DNA from: Margaritispora aquatica
Lineage: Eukaryota > Ascomycota > Leotiomycetes > Helotiales > Discinellaceae
Assembly (NCBI GenBank): GCA_007644065.1
Contig: VJWN01000007.1
Coordinates: 1,240,001-1,304,000, forward strand
Direction: 5' to 3'
Length of the DNA: 64,000 nt
The notes beneath the pieces are model-generated. The model did not search any database. It worked only from the letters and a program-made list of their open reading frames with translations, and was not told where the DNA came from. The position numbers were made by a program, and so were the translations under genes. This document shows positions 10,185 through 24,323 of this stretch, piece by piece. The first letter of the stretch is position 1. Each line of letters starts with the position of its first letter.

Positions 10185-12501
10185 GATGTGCCTTCCCTTT
10201 GCCTTCTGCTCCAACTAAGGAAAAAGGCAAGTCGATCCGTCGAGCCCACCTGTCCTTCCGACGAACACTTCCTATTTCCTACCCTCCTCAACCCAGAAGA
10301 GGAAGATGTACCGGGACGGCAGACTGGTGAACGGAGAGCTACGCTCGGCTGGTAGGTCGAAGGATGTTATAGGGAGGGAAAGGACGAAAAGCTCGTGCAA
10401 CGAGCGACGTTCGATCGATGATGGTGGGTTGCGCTGCCAGTTGTTTCACCCAAGACCCAGAAAGGAGGAGGGATGATGGTTGATGAGTGATGGAATGAGG
10501 AACAGCGGGTACGAGTACCTATGTATCTCGTTCTGGATCCTCGACGCGCAGGGTTTCGCGTAGAATTCAGTGCAGCAGCTGTGCAAATTATGAATCGTTT
10601 GTTTACTTTGCAACAAAGGAGTGACTGTCGGTTGATCCGAATATTATAGCAAACGCTTGACGAAGCAATTGAGGTCTTATGAAAGACTGTAAGATGGTGC
10701 AAAATGGTTGTGAAGAAGCGTGAGGTGAGGAAGAGAAGGGAATTAACGGCGGTGAGATTGGAAGTTGGAGATTGTACGGTAATAATAATAATAATAGTAA
10801 TCCTTAACCATGGAATCTTGGGACCCTTGAACAAGCTTGAACAAGGAGCTTCCCAAGCCAAAGTAGTTTAGTAGTTTGTGCAGTTTAGCAGCAAAAGGAG
10901 CCAAACAGACAGTGAACACAACGCCCGAAAAGCCAATCTAGTCAAGCTTGCCATTCCCCTGTTAACTGGTGCCATTTCAGCGTAGCGATTGGTTCCAGCT
11001 AGACGCGGTCAAAAATCTCGCCCTGACTTGGGGCTGCATAATGCACACTGCACGCTGCACGACTGCACCCTGCACGCTAAAAGGAGGTGGGCGTGGTGGG
11101 CGTGGTGGGCATTGGGCCAAAAAGACAAGTGGGGGAAACGATCGTCAATATTTCATATTTCATAATCTCAAGTTCATGCCTTTGAAGCCGTGGGTTATGC
11201 TACCTTTTACTTTTACTTTAACTTTTACTTATTGTTGTTGTTATTGTTTACTTACAGTTTCATCTCGCCTATTTGCTATATACTACTCTGTTATCATGTA
11301 AACATGGCCTTTTTTCGTTCAACAGCCTGTTTGTTTAATTGCACATCTAAATTACCTCAGGAAGAGAACAATAACTGAGGTACGTCGAACCTATAATCGC
11401 GTTCAACGACGTTCGCACATTGAGTTGAGCGTCTCCTGACTCAAATGAGGTGCACAATAATGAGCTCATCACGCCTTGCATCTGATACATAACCAATAGT
11501 GACTCCAAAACAAAATGTTCCCCGGATTCAGGAGGAAAACGAAATCTCTTGCCAAGTCACACCCTGCTTTCAGCCTGTCTCAATCATACATATATACATA
11601 CCTACCTACCTACCTACCTACATCTCCTGTCATGATGTCAATAACCGAGTCATCCTAACCCCAACCTAATCCCCATTCGATCTCCATACTATTATTCTAG
11701 TCAGGCGCAATCAAGCACATGGTAACTTCTGTCCGCAAACAGCTCTCTTTAACCCCCTGATTAATATCAAATCAACTCAACCAGACAGACTTAGGTGCCT
11801 TAGAGTAAGCGATAAAGTAAACACAACAAAACATCGATCACATGTAGAATTAAAACACTACCTATCACTTTCCAAACTCTTTCCCCCTTAACATCTGTTT
11901 CACGATTCAACGATGTTTACTGTACCCCTCTAAAAACTCTATTCTTACATCACCAACCACCAAACACAAACCACCAAGCCCAAGCCAACACGATACAACG
12001 CCAGGACAAGTTTAACGGCTAAAACGATGCACGCAATCATCATCCAATGATAGCTCGCCACCAACCACCATACTACAGACAAGAAAACTCAATCTCTCGC
12101 CTCTGATAACTAAATATCTAGCTCCCGTATAACTTGCATTCGTTGGGATGAGCCATTGGCCTGTCTCATCTCCTCGTTTGCCATGTGAAAGCGAGATTCA
12201 ACAATATTTCAAGAAATGTACCTTATTCCTACCACAACCGCTGTTATAAAGAATCTCCTGTCATCGTCACAACTTGGTAGTAAGCAAAATATACATATAC
12301 AGATCGTGAATTCTCAGCCTCATGTGATTGCTATTCATACACCACATGTTCCCCATGAGACCTCCTTTGATACACCCCATCACATGAAAGAACCTGTCCA
12401 GAATCACTATGATTCGCAGAATGAAGACATTCAATATCGCTGCACCCAAACCACAACTCCTTGCCTATCCTGCCAAGAAATCCCAACCTAATATTACTCC
12501 A
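10185..12501. other. TBC gene promoter and topoisomerase II 3' region
   Basis: 2.3 kb without a supported gene. It contains a TGCAC-rich patch (about 11037-11080), a GGGCGTGGT direct repeat (about 11090-11110), ACTTTTACTTT-type T-rich repeats (about 11210-11235) and a CCTA microsatellite (11600-11621). A 164-codon minus-strand frame at 10367-10861 looks like leader sequence rather than a protein. Confidence 0.55.
11600..11621. repeat. (CCTA)n microsatellite
   Basis: Five to six tandem CCTA units within the spacer downstream of topoisomerase II. Seen directly. Confidence 0.85.
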
Positions 12502-15500
12502 CTATTCGCTTTCATCAAAATCATCACTTGGCTCGTCCTCAATCATGGCAGAATCATCGTTGTCATCGACATCCTCCATTTCCTCATCCTCGGACTCAAT
12601 GTATATGGGCTTCTTCGGCTTTGCAGCAGCAGCAGCTCGTGCAGGGCGACCACGACCACGAGCAGCTGGGGCTGGTGCTGGAGACTCTTCCTTGTCTTCC
12701 ATCTCCACATCCTCATCTTCGCTGTAGTCGGCCTTCTTACTGAGCTTTCCCTGTTTAGCAGCATATGCCTTAGCAGCTGGGGAGAGTGCGGCAGCTTTAG
12801 GTTCGACCTTCTTTGGGACAGGTGCTTTCTTTGCCTGAGGTGCTGCCTTTGTGACTTTCGGTGCGGGTTTCTTTGCAATGGGTCTTGGTGCTTCCTCCTC
12901 TTCTTCAGAAGAAAGTAATTCTGCTTGAATCACCTTTGCAGCTGCAGGCTTTTTGATAACCTTCGTGGGAACAGGCATCTCGTCCTCCTCCTCGTCATCT
13001 GAGATCATGAGTCGCTTAGGAGCAGGTCTGGAGGCAGCAACTTTTGGAGCTGCAGCCTTAGCTGGAATCTTTCTTGTCAACGCCACTTCATCGTTGTCTG
13101 AAGACAAAAAGCTGTCCAGATTGTTGCGTGATGGTGGTGCTTTATGGGGTGACGATTTTGCCAACATCTCGTAGTTGGTTTGGTCATTCTCATCATCGTC
13201 AAAAGTGAATGCACTTGGCTTGGCTTTGACTTTCAGTGCTGCACTAGTGGTGGTGGATTTGCCATGACTACTGCCTGGGCGATCCATTTTGAATGAAGAT
13301 AGACGTGCATTGGTGGCAGCCTTGTCTCCAGCACTGATGCCCTTCACCATGTGGCCAATGTTGCCAATTAGATTGTCACCATCGCTCTCCGATTCATCAT
13401 CCTCGTCAACAATCCATTTCTTTGGAGCTGCGGCTGCGGCACGTTTTGCGCGACCATTGGCAGGAGCTGCTTGCTCACTAGTACTTCGAGATGTAGATGG
13501 TTCTGCCTCCTTACCCGCAGACTTGATAGGTGCTAGACCTCCAAAGTCCTCGTCGGATGACAATTGGTGTGCATCATCGTCATCTATACCATCAGATCCC
13601 ATATTGCTCTTCTCCTTGGCCTTGGCTTTGGTAGAGGTGAATATATCATTGAAACGTTGCGAAGGTTTCTGGACGATCCTCGTGATACCAATGCTTGGAT
13701 CTGCTTTCAGAGCTTTGCTGGGCTTGGGATTGTATTCCTTGTCCGCTGTCGAAGCTTTTTTGCCTCTCCCGACATTCTTGCCAGCTCCGATCTTGCGAGA
13801 AGCTCGGCGGTTGGTATTTCGAATGGACTTCTGGTAATCGTCTTCTTCTTTAAGCTGCACCTCCCATTCATTGACGAATGCATCCAAGTCTTGGCACCAC
13901 AGGTCCTTTTCGCTCAGTTTTGCTAGTTCATCATGCTCGACCTTTTTGTTGTTCATCTGGGTTTTGAGCTTGTCGACACGTTCTTGTGTGAGGGACCATA
14001 TAGGAAGCTACAGTGGTTAGCCAGGCATTTAGAATACTGATAAACAAGTTGAGACTTACTCCAAGAAGATAATCATAGTCTCGTGCCCCGGAATCCTCAT
14101 CAGCAGTTATTTCATCTTCGTTATCAACAACGTCATCCGTTTCACCAGACTTCTGTGCATCCTTGACCCTGGGGAAAGCTTCATACCCAGCTTTTCGAAG
14201 CTCAGCCACAAGAACAGGTTTTCTCTTTTTTGACACCACGAGCTGGTTGTCGATGATAGCCATCACGAACCGGGCTTGATTCCGGAGTTTCCGGTACTCC
14301 ATATCGATCTTATCCAACCAGTAAGCCTTTCTCTTAGTGTACATAGCCATCCGGTAGACATAGTACTCTTCCAAAATATCTTCAACCTTTTCGTATTTCC
14401 TAATCTGGCCCTGAGTATTGAACGCCACGAGATTAGAAGTCGCAACAGTCTTGTTGAGCTTGAATTTTTCACGAAGACCATCTTCCAAGGCGGATTTCAT
14501 ATGCTTCTCATCTAGCTGAATGACGAAATGGACATTTCTGTGATCGTTATACTCCTTGTAGTCCTTGATGAAAGAAGGAACCTTCTCAGCCTTGATGATT
14601 TCTTCAAGTTTGGCTTTGAAGTCATCTGTCCACATTCGAATTGGCAATTCAGTGATCTCGACCTCGTTGTCGTCTCGCTGTGTGATGATACCGTTGAAGT
14701 TGTAGCGCATGGGACCAGCTTCTTCTGGCTCTCCCTTCCAGCCACGGAACCAAGGTATCATTGTCGTGAATGGCTTCTCAACCCCATCACTGCCCTCCAA
14801 CCGACCCATGCGTCGCTTGAGATTTTCAACCACATGGACTGGATGGTAATTGGGAATTGAAGTACTCCAACCAGTGCCAATTCCATCAGCACCGTTGATG
14901 AGAACCATAGGTACAACAGGGCAATACATTGTCGGCTCAATAGGTTTGCCATCATCAACGCTGTGTTCGTAAATTGGCTCGTCCATGACCGAAAAAACCC
15001 GTCTAGCAAATGGCGATAGACGTGTAAAAATATAACGAGGACTAGCAGCGTCACTGCCTCCAGCAAGTCTGCTTCCAAAAGATCCACTAGGCTCTAAGCA
15101 ATTGATATTATTAGATCCGACATAATTTTGAGCAAGGCCAATAATTGTCTGGTGCATCGACGCTTCACCATGATGGTATGCAGTATGTTCCGAGACGTAT
15201 CCAGCCAACTCAACAACCTTCATGTCTCGGACTAGGTTTCTTTTAAAGCAAGCGTACATCACCTTTCTTTGTCCAGGCTTGAATCCATCAATGACAGATG
15301 GGATCGAACGAAGATTGTCTGCCATACTAAAAAGAATGAGCTCTTGATTAACAAAGTTATCATAGGTAATAGTTTTCGCTGAGTGGTCAAGGTAGGTTCC
15401 TGGAAGGAATTCTCCTAGCCATTGCTTTCGGGCATCAGCCTTTTTCTTGGAGAAGGCCAGATCGATCAACTCTTCTTCTTCGGGCTTCATTGTTTCAAAC

Positions 15501-17869
15501 TCGCGTAAATGGTCATCGAGGTTGCTAAAGTAGACCTGAGCATCCTCTGCATTAGAGGTACCCAAACCTTTGTAGTACTTGTGCTTCCAACCCTTATCGC
15601 TTGCATGTTGTTCTTTCCAATCCTCATATTGGGGCATGGTGAAGAATGATTTCGAGCTAATAGGCTTTTTCGGATTTGGTCCCTTCCAAACCTTAACGAT
15701 TGGGGTGATGAACTCTCGGAAAAAGTCTGGCAATTTCAACAAGCTAGGAAATTGAACTTGAAGGAAATTGATCAAAAGTCCCTTAATATGACTTCCATCA
15801 TGATCCTGATCAGCCATAATCATGAGATGACCATATCTAAGTCCCAGGGTGTCCTTGTAGACCTGCTTATGCTTCAAACCAAGAAATTGTTTAATGTTCT
15901 GAATTTCTGCATTCTTCGAGATCTGATCAATGCTTGCATCTCGTACGTTGAGTAATTTACCACGTAATGGAAAGACACCGATACGGTCTGGATCTAGAAT
16001 TGCTCGCCCAGCAACAGCTAAGCCTTTGGCAGAGTCACCCTCAGTGAGAATCAATGTACATTCGTGGCCGCGTTTCGTGCCGGCCAAATTGGCGTCCACG
16101 AGTTTAGGGTTGTTCATTCGTGATCGCTTATTGCCGTCGCTCTTTGCCAGCACCTGATCAGCTTTGGCCTGAGCAAAGTTCAAGATGTTTTGAACGGCTT
16201 CTGTTTGACCAATCTTCTTCAAGAATTTGTCACTCAAGACACATTTGCTTCCAAACTGTCTTGCCTTGGTTGTCAATTGTTCCTTTGTTTGCGAGGTGAA
16301 AGCAGGATTCACAATCAGACAGTTGACGAAGAGGAAGATGTGATTTCGAATCTGGTTTGTTTTGAGAGTGGCGCCTTTGGCATTCTTCTTTTTGACGACT
16401 TCCATGAGTTTATCGCAAATTTGATCCGCGATGTAATTGACATGAGTTCCTCCAGATGTGGTAGCAATCGAGTTGACGAAGGAAACTTGTTGGAAAGAGC
16501 CATCAGAGACAGCGAAACCGACCTCCCACTGTTCATGTGTCTCGCTATCTTCTACGATGACTGAAGATCCGGGTGGGCCTTCTTCAACACCACGTTCTTT
16601 GTTGATAGCTTTAGCGTACATCTCAATGTAGGTTTTAAAGCTCATTTTGATTAATGTGCCGTTCAATGAAACTTTCACGCCTTTGAGAGTTCCAGCCATA
16701 TCATAAACACGTCGCTTAACCAAGGCCTCGAAATCATCATCAAGTCCTTCCATCTTGAATCTCCTGTAATCTGGCGTGAAGGTGACTCTCGTGAAATCAG
16801 CGGATTTGCTGGATGAAATCTTGGCTTTACCCATCTTGCCCATGTTGTCTGTCCATACTTGTTTGTATCGTTTTCCATTCTTGGAATCTTGTGTTTCCAA
16901 GGTAAACTCAGTACTGAAAATGTTACAAAGCTTGGCTCCATAACCATTACGACCACCAGTCGTTTTTGCCTCATCGTCATCGTAGTTAGATCCAGTAAGT
17001 AAGTGACCAAAGATCATTTCTGGGATATAGATCTTCTCCTTTTGGTGGATTTCGACTGGAATTCCTGCTCCGTCGTTCTCAACGCTTATTTCCCCCTTCT
17101 CTCTATCAACAATCACCTTGATATTCCGCATCGTCTTGTCGCGCTGCTTGTTATCTGCCGCATTGACTAGGATTTCGTCAAAGATTTTGTACAAGCCAGG
17201 TACAAAGGAAACCTTGCGAAGCTCCATCTGTGAAGTCTCCGAATTGAAGACCCACATAGTTTCTGTAGTTCTCTCTACAGATCCAATATATGTATCAGGA
17301 CGCTTAATGATGTGTTCAAGCTGGGTAAGCTTCTGATATTGCTCTGTGGCATCCTTCTTCTTCATCGCTGCCTTAGGCAATGGCTCTGGAGATTCGTCGA
17401 AATTCATGGACTCATTGGCAATATCCTGTAGTGGCTTTCCTCCACTCTTTTTCGTGACGGGATCTTTCTTCTGTTTCTTCGCACTAGGAGGTGTATTCGA
17501 CATCATTGAGATGTCGTTATTTAAGTCGTTATCAGAAGCAAGATCTTCGTCGTCGCTTTCTGGCTTTGGTCGTTTTTTTGAGGCTGGCTTTGCAGCTGCC
17601 TTCAGTGTCGTTTGTACCATTTTCTTAGGAGGAGCCTTGGCCTTAGGAACCTTGGGCTCTTTTGGTATTTTGGGTACTTTGGGCGCTGCAGCCTTCTTAG
17701 GAGCCGGCTTTGCCTTGGTTTTCTGCATAACATTAGTAAATGAGCTCGAGGGCATAGCGCGTCGACCGCCAAAGGTACTCGAAAAGGGACTCACAGCTGG
17801 GGGAGTAAAAGCGTCAGACTCGCCAGAATCACCACCGAAAGGTGAGTCGTCCATCAACGAATCGTCCAT
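12502..17869 (-). CDS. top2: DNA topoisomerase II
   Basis: Two exons (17869-14060 and 14007-12502) give 1,771 aa. The 52-nt intron (GTAAGT donor, CTAAC branch, GTAG acceptor) restores DYDYLLGLPIWSLTQERV. Start is the first in-frame ATG (MDDSLMDDSPFGG); 29 upstream codons are open but have no ATG. After a basic, disordered N terminus come the GHKL ATPase motifs (NAADNKQRD, GRNGYGAKLCN), the TOPRIM motifs EGDSA (E610-A614) and D687-Q-D689-H-D691, PLRGKLLNVR, and the catalytic tyrosine Y946 in SPRYIFTR. The last 480 residues alternate basic Lys/Ala/Pro and acidic Ser/Glu stretches (for example IESEDEEMEDVDD), as in eukaryotic enzymes whose tail is phosphorylated and nuclear. It performs ATP-dependent double-strand passage in replication and chromosome segregation. 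Confidence 0.97.
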
Positions 17870-20610
17870 GGTGGCAGATTTAGAAACGTGGGACGGCAGA
17901 AATCTTCGAACAAGACGAGGCGGGAAAGATGGTCTGCCAAGAATATTGAAGTTCAATCAATTGACCATTAGGGAGCGTATATTAGAGGAAGAACAGAAGG
18001 AGTGAACAATCCTCGTTGCAGATTGTCTGTTAACTTCTTGATGGTGAAAAAGAACGTTGTGTTGCGAATTAAGAGAATGCGAGGCGTCTTCGCAGAGTGT
18101 TTATGTTTACAAACTCCTCCTTGAATTTTGGTCGCGTTGCGGGCTGCAGAAGATAAGTGGGGCATTCGAACTCCTTGGCGCGTATACGAAATGGTTGCAG
18201 CTATACTCGTAACCTCAAAAACTAGGCACCAATAAGGTTTATGCCGACGTCAACTTCTGCTACTTTACCACCTATAATCGATCGACAGCAACACCTCCTG
18301 GGGATTCTATTATTCTTTCGAGAGTCGGCTTCATGCGCAGTTCTGCCTGCTTTGATTATATTGTCAATTATCTATTGTTTGATACAACAAGATGTTCCTA
18401 GTCACAGCTGGCCAGCCTTGATTCAACTACCGAGTGTTTAACAAAATGGAGACATACTTAGCTAAGGTTTGCAATCTTGAAGGACGAAGAATTTCTTTAA
18501 GTATGGCGTTTTCGGGTCTTGCCCTTAAGGCACCAGCTGATGTTTTGGCTCTTATGCCTACAACTGGATAACTATCCCAGTGGAATGTTCTGTCGAACCA
18601 ACGCTTCTTCACTGAAGTCTGAACAACAATGTAGGTAATATGGTACAAGCTAATTGAGCTGCTTGGATCATGGACAGATAACTCCGAGCTATGTGAACTG
18701 GGGAGGCTCTAGATACTGGTGTTCAGTCTCTGCACGGAGAACTTCACTCTCAGCCAGATCTCGCTGTTGTGTAACCTTCAACAAACATCAAAACCAATCA
18801 AATTCACAACTGGCCAGAACATCTCTTCGGCGTTTGCCTCGATGCCACATTGAGATATGGTTGGCTCAAATCCAGAATTGACCACATGTGGGCAACGGCC
18901 GTGTGCAGAAGTTGAAGCTGAGATGTCTCAGAAGCGTTGACATAATTCAGCCTACGACTTGACAGTGAGCAGTAGAGAACTCATAGTCCATGGGGCCAAA
19001 ATTGCAAGTAGTTCAGCTGAACTGCCACGGTTTGTGCCTTTACTTGCTGTCCGCCTTGTGTTGCTTCTTTGCTCAACATTTTCCGTGTGAAAAATTTGAT
19101 AACATATTTCCAGAATCTCAGAGCAGGTGGGTTCGATGTGTACAGCCATCCTACCAACCCACTCTTTATTTGTATTCAAAAGATAATCCATGTGGAAAAC
19201 ATTCTTGTTTACCAACCAGATTTCTATATTGCGCTTGAATGCATGATTCCAGTGGCTTGATCATGACATCCAAGTGACATATGCATCCCCACATCAGTCT
19301 AGGCGGAGAAATGTTCACAACAACTTCTCGAAGTGTTGTGGAAGTTCTTTCAAGAAGCTGGAGGGCGACCGTGTGATATTACGGCTAGAAGCATGTGGAT
19401 TTTATGTTCAGAATATGTGGTCTCTGTATGGTAGACGAAAATCCTTTGAGATGTGTGAGCATGTCAGATGCAACAAAATAAGTCTGTGACAGCTGCGCTC
19501 TGGGGTCAAGCTCAAGATGAGGATTTATTTCCACGTGCATCGAGTCAAGCAATATGTTTCTGGTTCTAAGATGCTAGCTCCTTCAATTTCTTTGACATCC
19601 TTAGCATAAGATACACCTTTGCTTGGGAGGAGCCGTCACATACTGCAGGTGCCCGGCCCAAGCCTCTTCAATAGCAAGTGCTTCCAGAGGTTTTCTCTCC
19701 CCACTTTCCAGTACGCTTTGGTCCAAATGGGGTTGTAGCACCGATTTTTGTTCATGTCAAACTCGCAGTATAAGGGTACTAAAATGCCTTTGCTGTTCGT
19801 GGTCTGCTGCTATTACTCCCTTATTCGGCAATCGACTGCTAGTCCACCAGCAGTGAGACAACTTACTTCGACGTTGCAGTGTTAGCAAGTCTATGCATAT
19901 TGCGTTAGAAGTCTGCTGGCTTCAAGAACCCGGACACGGGAGTGAGACTTCTATCAAGCCTTCCACAGGTCTCGTTTGAGTCAAATCTTCTTCTTCTCGA
20001 AAGTTGTACTTGGAATATTTGATGACCCTGAATACTTCAGCACATCTCTGTATCTACACAACCCATCATTAGCAACCGCTACTTTCTCAACCCTACGACG
20101 TCTTCTAAAACTTCGACCAAGTTTTCATTAGGCTCAAGCTCCTGCATTTGCGGTGTGCAATCTCGTCCTCGACTTCACGAATGAGCGGTGGAGACATGCA
20201 AACGGAGTGATCAAGCTACCCAGGTCGGTTCCTAGACGTCAACGACAAAGAGAAAACCATACTCACCGAACTCATTGATAGTGATTGATGGTTCTACTGG
20301 TACCTCTTAGACTGCAGGAACCTGCACCGCTAATTTCCATCGAGAAAGGACTCAAGCTCCAAGCTCAAGCTCTAGCTTACACTCGCTATTTACCCATTTA
20401 TCTCATAAAGAATCCCGGACGGAACTATTGTTTCTGGGAAGCTCTGTTTGCCCTCTTCCAAACTTTGGTACTCTAAGTTCTTGTATCAGTGCATCGTACA
20501 GCGTGGGTTGCTCTACCCTGGCGAGAATTTCTTCGGCACCATCTTTCGATACCTTCCTTGCAGATTTAGAGACTCAAGCTATACCAAGCCACCCCTCAAC
20601 CCTCACCGCC
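17870..20610. other. 2.7-kb divergent promoter region of top2 and the APSES gene
   Basis: No gene recognised on either strand. The half nearest 20.6 kb is probably a long leader or promoter of the APSES regulator: it contains CAGCACATCTCTGTATC-like and CT-rich stretches and no in-frame ATG before 20611. No MluI cell-cycle box (ACGCGT) was noticed near top2. Long upstream regions are usual for fungal developmental regulators (general knowledge). Confidence 0.5.
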
Positions 20611-22690
20611 ATGCTTTCAGTGGCCTCTCTCCTCAACCCCGACCCCAAAGAGCCACGGGGTGCACGACTTCCATCAAGTCCTTCATCGTCGTTGCGAGCC
20701 TCGCCGTCAGCTCATGGAAGCCCTCAGCCATCAATACAGTCTTGCATCAAGAAGCAGAAGATGACTAAGGACGGTGCTGTTTTTGCCAAGGGAAAGATCA
20801 AGGGAGATATTAACTATCCCCCGTTTGAAAGGATGGATGAAGAAACCATGCGAGCTGTTCAAGAATTCCAAGTCTATCCCCTCGGCGAGATTCACGATTA
20901 TTGCCGTCACATTCCGTACAATAGCGAAAAGAAAAGCTTCTTGGAGAAAACAGGTCGAGAGAGCTTTGAAGGTAGGCGTTAATTTGCTAATAGAGGTTTG
21001 TGACCTCCGTTAACTTTGCCCTACAGTTTTCCAATATACTTTTAAAGTCCCTGGAGATGACAAGGAATACTGTGTGATGTGGGACTACAATATTGGGCTG
21101 GTTCGAATCACTCCTTTCTTCAAGTGTTGCAAATACTCCAAGGTAACCGGTTAATCCAAGAATTTTGATCTTTCGCTAATAGCAAATCTAGACGACTCCA
21201 GCTAAAATGCTCAACATGAATCCTGGGCTGAAGGAGATTACTCACAGCATCACAGGTGGTGCTCTGGCAGCCCAAGGTGAGGATATCTCTACTAATGAGT
21301 TGGCACAATTTTTTAACTCGGGCAATTTCTAGGGTACTGGATGCCATACGAGTGTGCTCTTGAAGTTTGTGCTACATTCTGCTCCCATATTGCTCCAGCA
21401 CTTATCCCTATCTTTGGACTATCGTTTCCTTCTCGATGCGTGCCAGTCGAAGCTCCCGAGCACGGTCGAATGATCATCGATCCACAAACTATACAAGAAG
21501 CGACGAAACAAGCCGAAAACTATCGCATCCATCATAACAACTACAACTCATCCTCAAAATCCTCTTCTCGCGAATCATACTCACCTCAACATCCTGTTCG
21601 GCAACTGGCCCGTACACACAATCATCGTGAGAAAGAAGGCTATAACACGCAACCACTGAGCAGAAGATTGCGTCTGAAGCGCGCTTTCGGGGGCGAAAAT
21701 ACTTACGAGACAAATACAGACACGGATATGGGCGAAACTAGCAGTGGTGAAGGGGTATATTTTCACTCCAACTCTCCCATCACCCCTGTGTCTTCCAGTC
21801 TGGCTTCTCGCCCTCGAAACTGGGGGCATCAACAAGCGCAGCACCACAGCCACAATCACAACATGCTAGCTCACAATACCAACTCTTCAATCAAAATGGC
21901 AGCATCCTCGCCATACAAAGGCCCAAATCCTCTGCTCAGCGCAATTCCACGCTCCACGGGCGTAGTAGCCATGCAAATGGCAATCTCCTCCACCCATCGA
22001 GGCAACGCTTGGCCCATGCACGGCATGCATGTCAACATCCCATCTCTGAACCTAGACCCCACAACGCCAGGTCACAGCAGCAGCGACAATATCAATACTC
22101 ACAAGCGCCGTATCGTAGCGCTCGAGGCAGATGAGGACAGAGACTATGATGGTGGTGAGGAGAGCGGCAGCGTCACGGGCACAGATGATAAGATCAGTGT
22201 GGACGGCAGCAAGACCAGCGAGCTGGCGACTGAGAGGGAGGATGTGAGTATGGCCGGCAGCGCGGATGCGGATGGGAGTTTTGTTGGAGGAGGGGGTGGT
22301 AGTCATGGTGGTGCAACGAGTATTGCTGGCAGCACTCTAAGCAGCGGCAGTGGCGGCGCGGAGAAGAAGGCCGCATGGCTACTGATGAAACTTAGCGTTA
22401 AGGATGGAGAATGTGGTACTAGTGCGAGCGCGGGTACGGGTAATTTTGCTGGTGGTGGTTCGCATGCCCATTTTGGGCACAATGGGATGGAGGGGAAGTT
22501 TGAGGTTAGATGCGAGAGGGGGGGCCTCGGTACTTGTCTTCAGTCTGGATTTCGCCCTGGTCTCGCTTCTGGAGTGGGGCTTGGGATCGGATATGGTGGA
22601 GGGCATGCTACTGCTATTGCTCCTGCGGGTTTCCCAGGAGGAGAGGAAGATGGTCCTCGCATCAAGCGGAGGAGAGCCACGAGTATGTGA
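20611..22690 (+). CDS. xbp1: APSES-type transcription factor (Xbp1-like)
   Basis: Four exons (20611-20971, 21027-21142, 21192-21276, 21333-22690) encode 639 aa. Introns are 55, 49 and 56 nt with GTAGGC, GTAACC and GTGAGG donors. Splicing builds one continuous APSES/KilA-N DNA-binding domain (about residues 60-195): [84 protein letters not shown], then [14 protein letters not shown]. This lacks the ankyrin repeats of Mbp1/Swi4 and differs from StuA/Asm-1; the [10 protein letters not shown] start and YWMPYE motif fit the Xbp1-like fungal group. The rest is disordered: His/Asn-rich, acidic, then Gly-rich, ending with a basic KRRRAT nuclear-localisation-like patch. Yeast Xbp1 is a stress and quiescence repressor; that role is only inferred here. 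Confidence 0.87.
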
Positions 22691-24323
22691 TTGTGTATCA
22701 CATACTCGGTAACTATCGTTGTTGAGTGCTGAATCGTTGGGTGGGCTCCGTTCAGTTCGTTTCAGGATTTTGGATTGGGAGAGTTGGGGATTAATTCGTC
22801 AGAAATCACTTCACTTGCGGATGTTCCACACGAATTGTGTCATTGGGACGTTTACGTTTACATTTTTTTTATTTTTGGAAGAGTGTTGGGCTCAACCGGG
22901 CTCGCGTGGCGTACGGGGCAAATTTTGGTACTGTTGTACTTATTGTACTATACTTGGTTGCTCTTGATGGTATCACGAAATGATGGAAATGGAAAATGAT
23001 TGTCCGGTGTGTTTGGTTAAGGCGTAGCTTCTAGCATATGGGAAAAGGCATACTTCACTTAGTTGAAATGGCAATTAAAAAGGAAGATAAGGGGAAATTA
23101 GAACGGAAATGGTGTTTTTGGTTTGGTTGAATTGGAGTTGGTTTGGAATGCATACTTCAGAGGTTGTACCTACTGTACGGGCGTAAGTGTTTGGGGGTTG
23201 ATATGCATGTCGGCTTGCCTTGCGTCTGGGTTGTAACTGGTTGACGGATTGACGAGGGATGAGTGATGAGGAATGATACGGCAGAGTTGCCTTGAAATGT
23301 ATTGTATTGTAATGCGCGGTATGATGGGATCTGGAAGTTTCTAGTCAGGCGAGGATGATTTAATCTTCTTGTACCACCAAGCATGTAGAGAACACATCCT
23401 AATGAACGCCTCAACAGGCATGCAACGGCTATGCACACACTGTGCAGCAGTCTTGACGTGCGTGACAGGTAGGGTGAAGCTTGTCGAGATCTCCGTTCCG
23501 ATCGTGAGCGACTGGCTGTTCTCTCACCGACCAGGGAGGCAGACTCAGGAACAGACATGGGGCCAGAGTTAGGAAGAGAGGGGAATGCTTGCTCGTCTCA
23601 TTCTTGGGAGAGGGCGGAGGGACGTGCTTGCATATGTCATCGCATCACGTAGGGCATCATGGGTTTGCATGATCGACTTATCGGATCCTAACGGGTGGCT
23701 TGAGAAATGAGCCGCATCAGCGGTGTGCTTATTTCGACCTCATGTTTGATTCTTCGCTGTATAGATAGATTAATTTAAGCATCAAACTTCTCGATTGGCG
23801 AATTCGAACCCCTCAGCCGACACATGTGGAAGCGAGACACCTGTCACGGTTCCAGCTGCCCTCGCAGTCTTTAGAGACCATTATCTGCGGCATGTCTCCT
23901 CGCTTTTATTTTCTCCTTTCATCTCTGACATCTACGGATGCGACACCGGAAGAGCAACCACGATTCCCAGATCGAAGAAAACACAGACCACCATTCCTCT
24001 GAGTGTGTGACGGTAGGACAGGGCACAGGGTACACAGGCATGCAGAGAGACGAGCAACAAGATGAAGCGAATGCCACATAGGATTTCTGGTTGGCGGTGT
24101 AAAAGCAGTAGACAATCACAGATGGCTGTTCCGAGGAGTCAGAACTACTTAGCATGTAGGTTTGTCTGAATCGAGACATATTTGGAGCCCAAGTTTCATC
24201 CTCTTGCTGTGTATCCGTCTTAGGCACTCAAACTCGGCACTTCTCTCGCGGATGCAAGATATTGTAGCACTTCACATTCATTGATTCCAATATTAGACGC
24301 TTGAGGCTGCAGTGGTCGCCATA
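22691..24323. other. Convergent spacer after the APSES gene
   Basis: Holds 3' regions of the APSES gene (plus) and cns1 (minus). Several TG- and GT-rich stretches (22960-23340) lie on the plus strand. Open frames are short and without domain features. Nothing else supported. Confidence 0.5.

Noticed and set aside
10367..10861. 164-codon minus-strand frame
   Set aside because: Low-complexity Ser/Thr/Ile composition, no domain, and it lies in the upstream leader of the TBC gene.
12953..13837. Plus-strand frames of 73-182 codons
   Set aside because: Antisense shadows of the Lys/Glu/Ala-rich topoisomerase II tail.
17870..17956. 29 extra N-terminal codons for topoisomerase II, Arg-rich and presequence-like
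   Set aside because: The extension has no ATG (it opens with TTG); the first ATG gives the normal fungal start.
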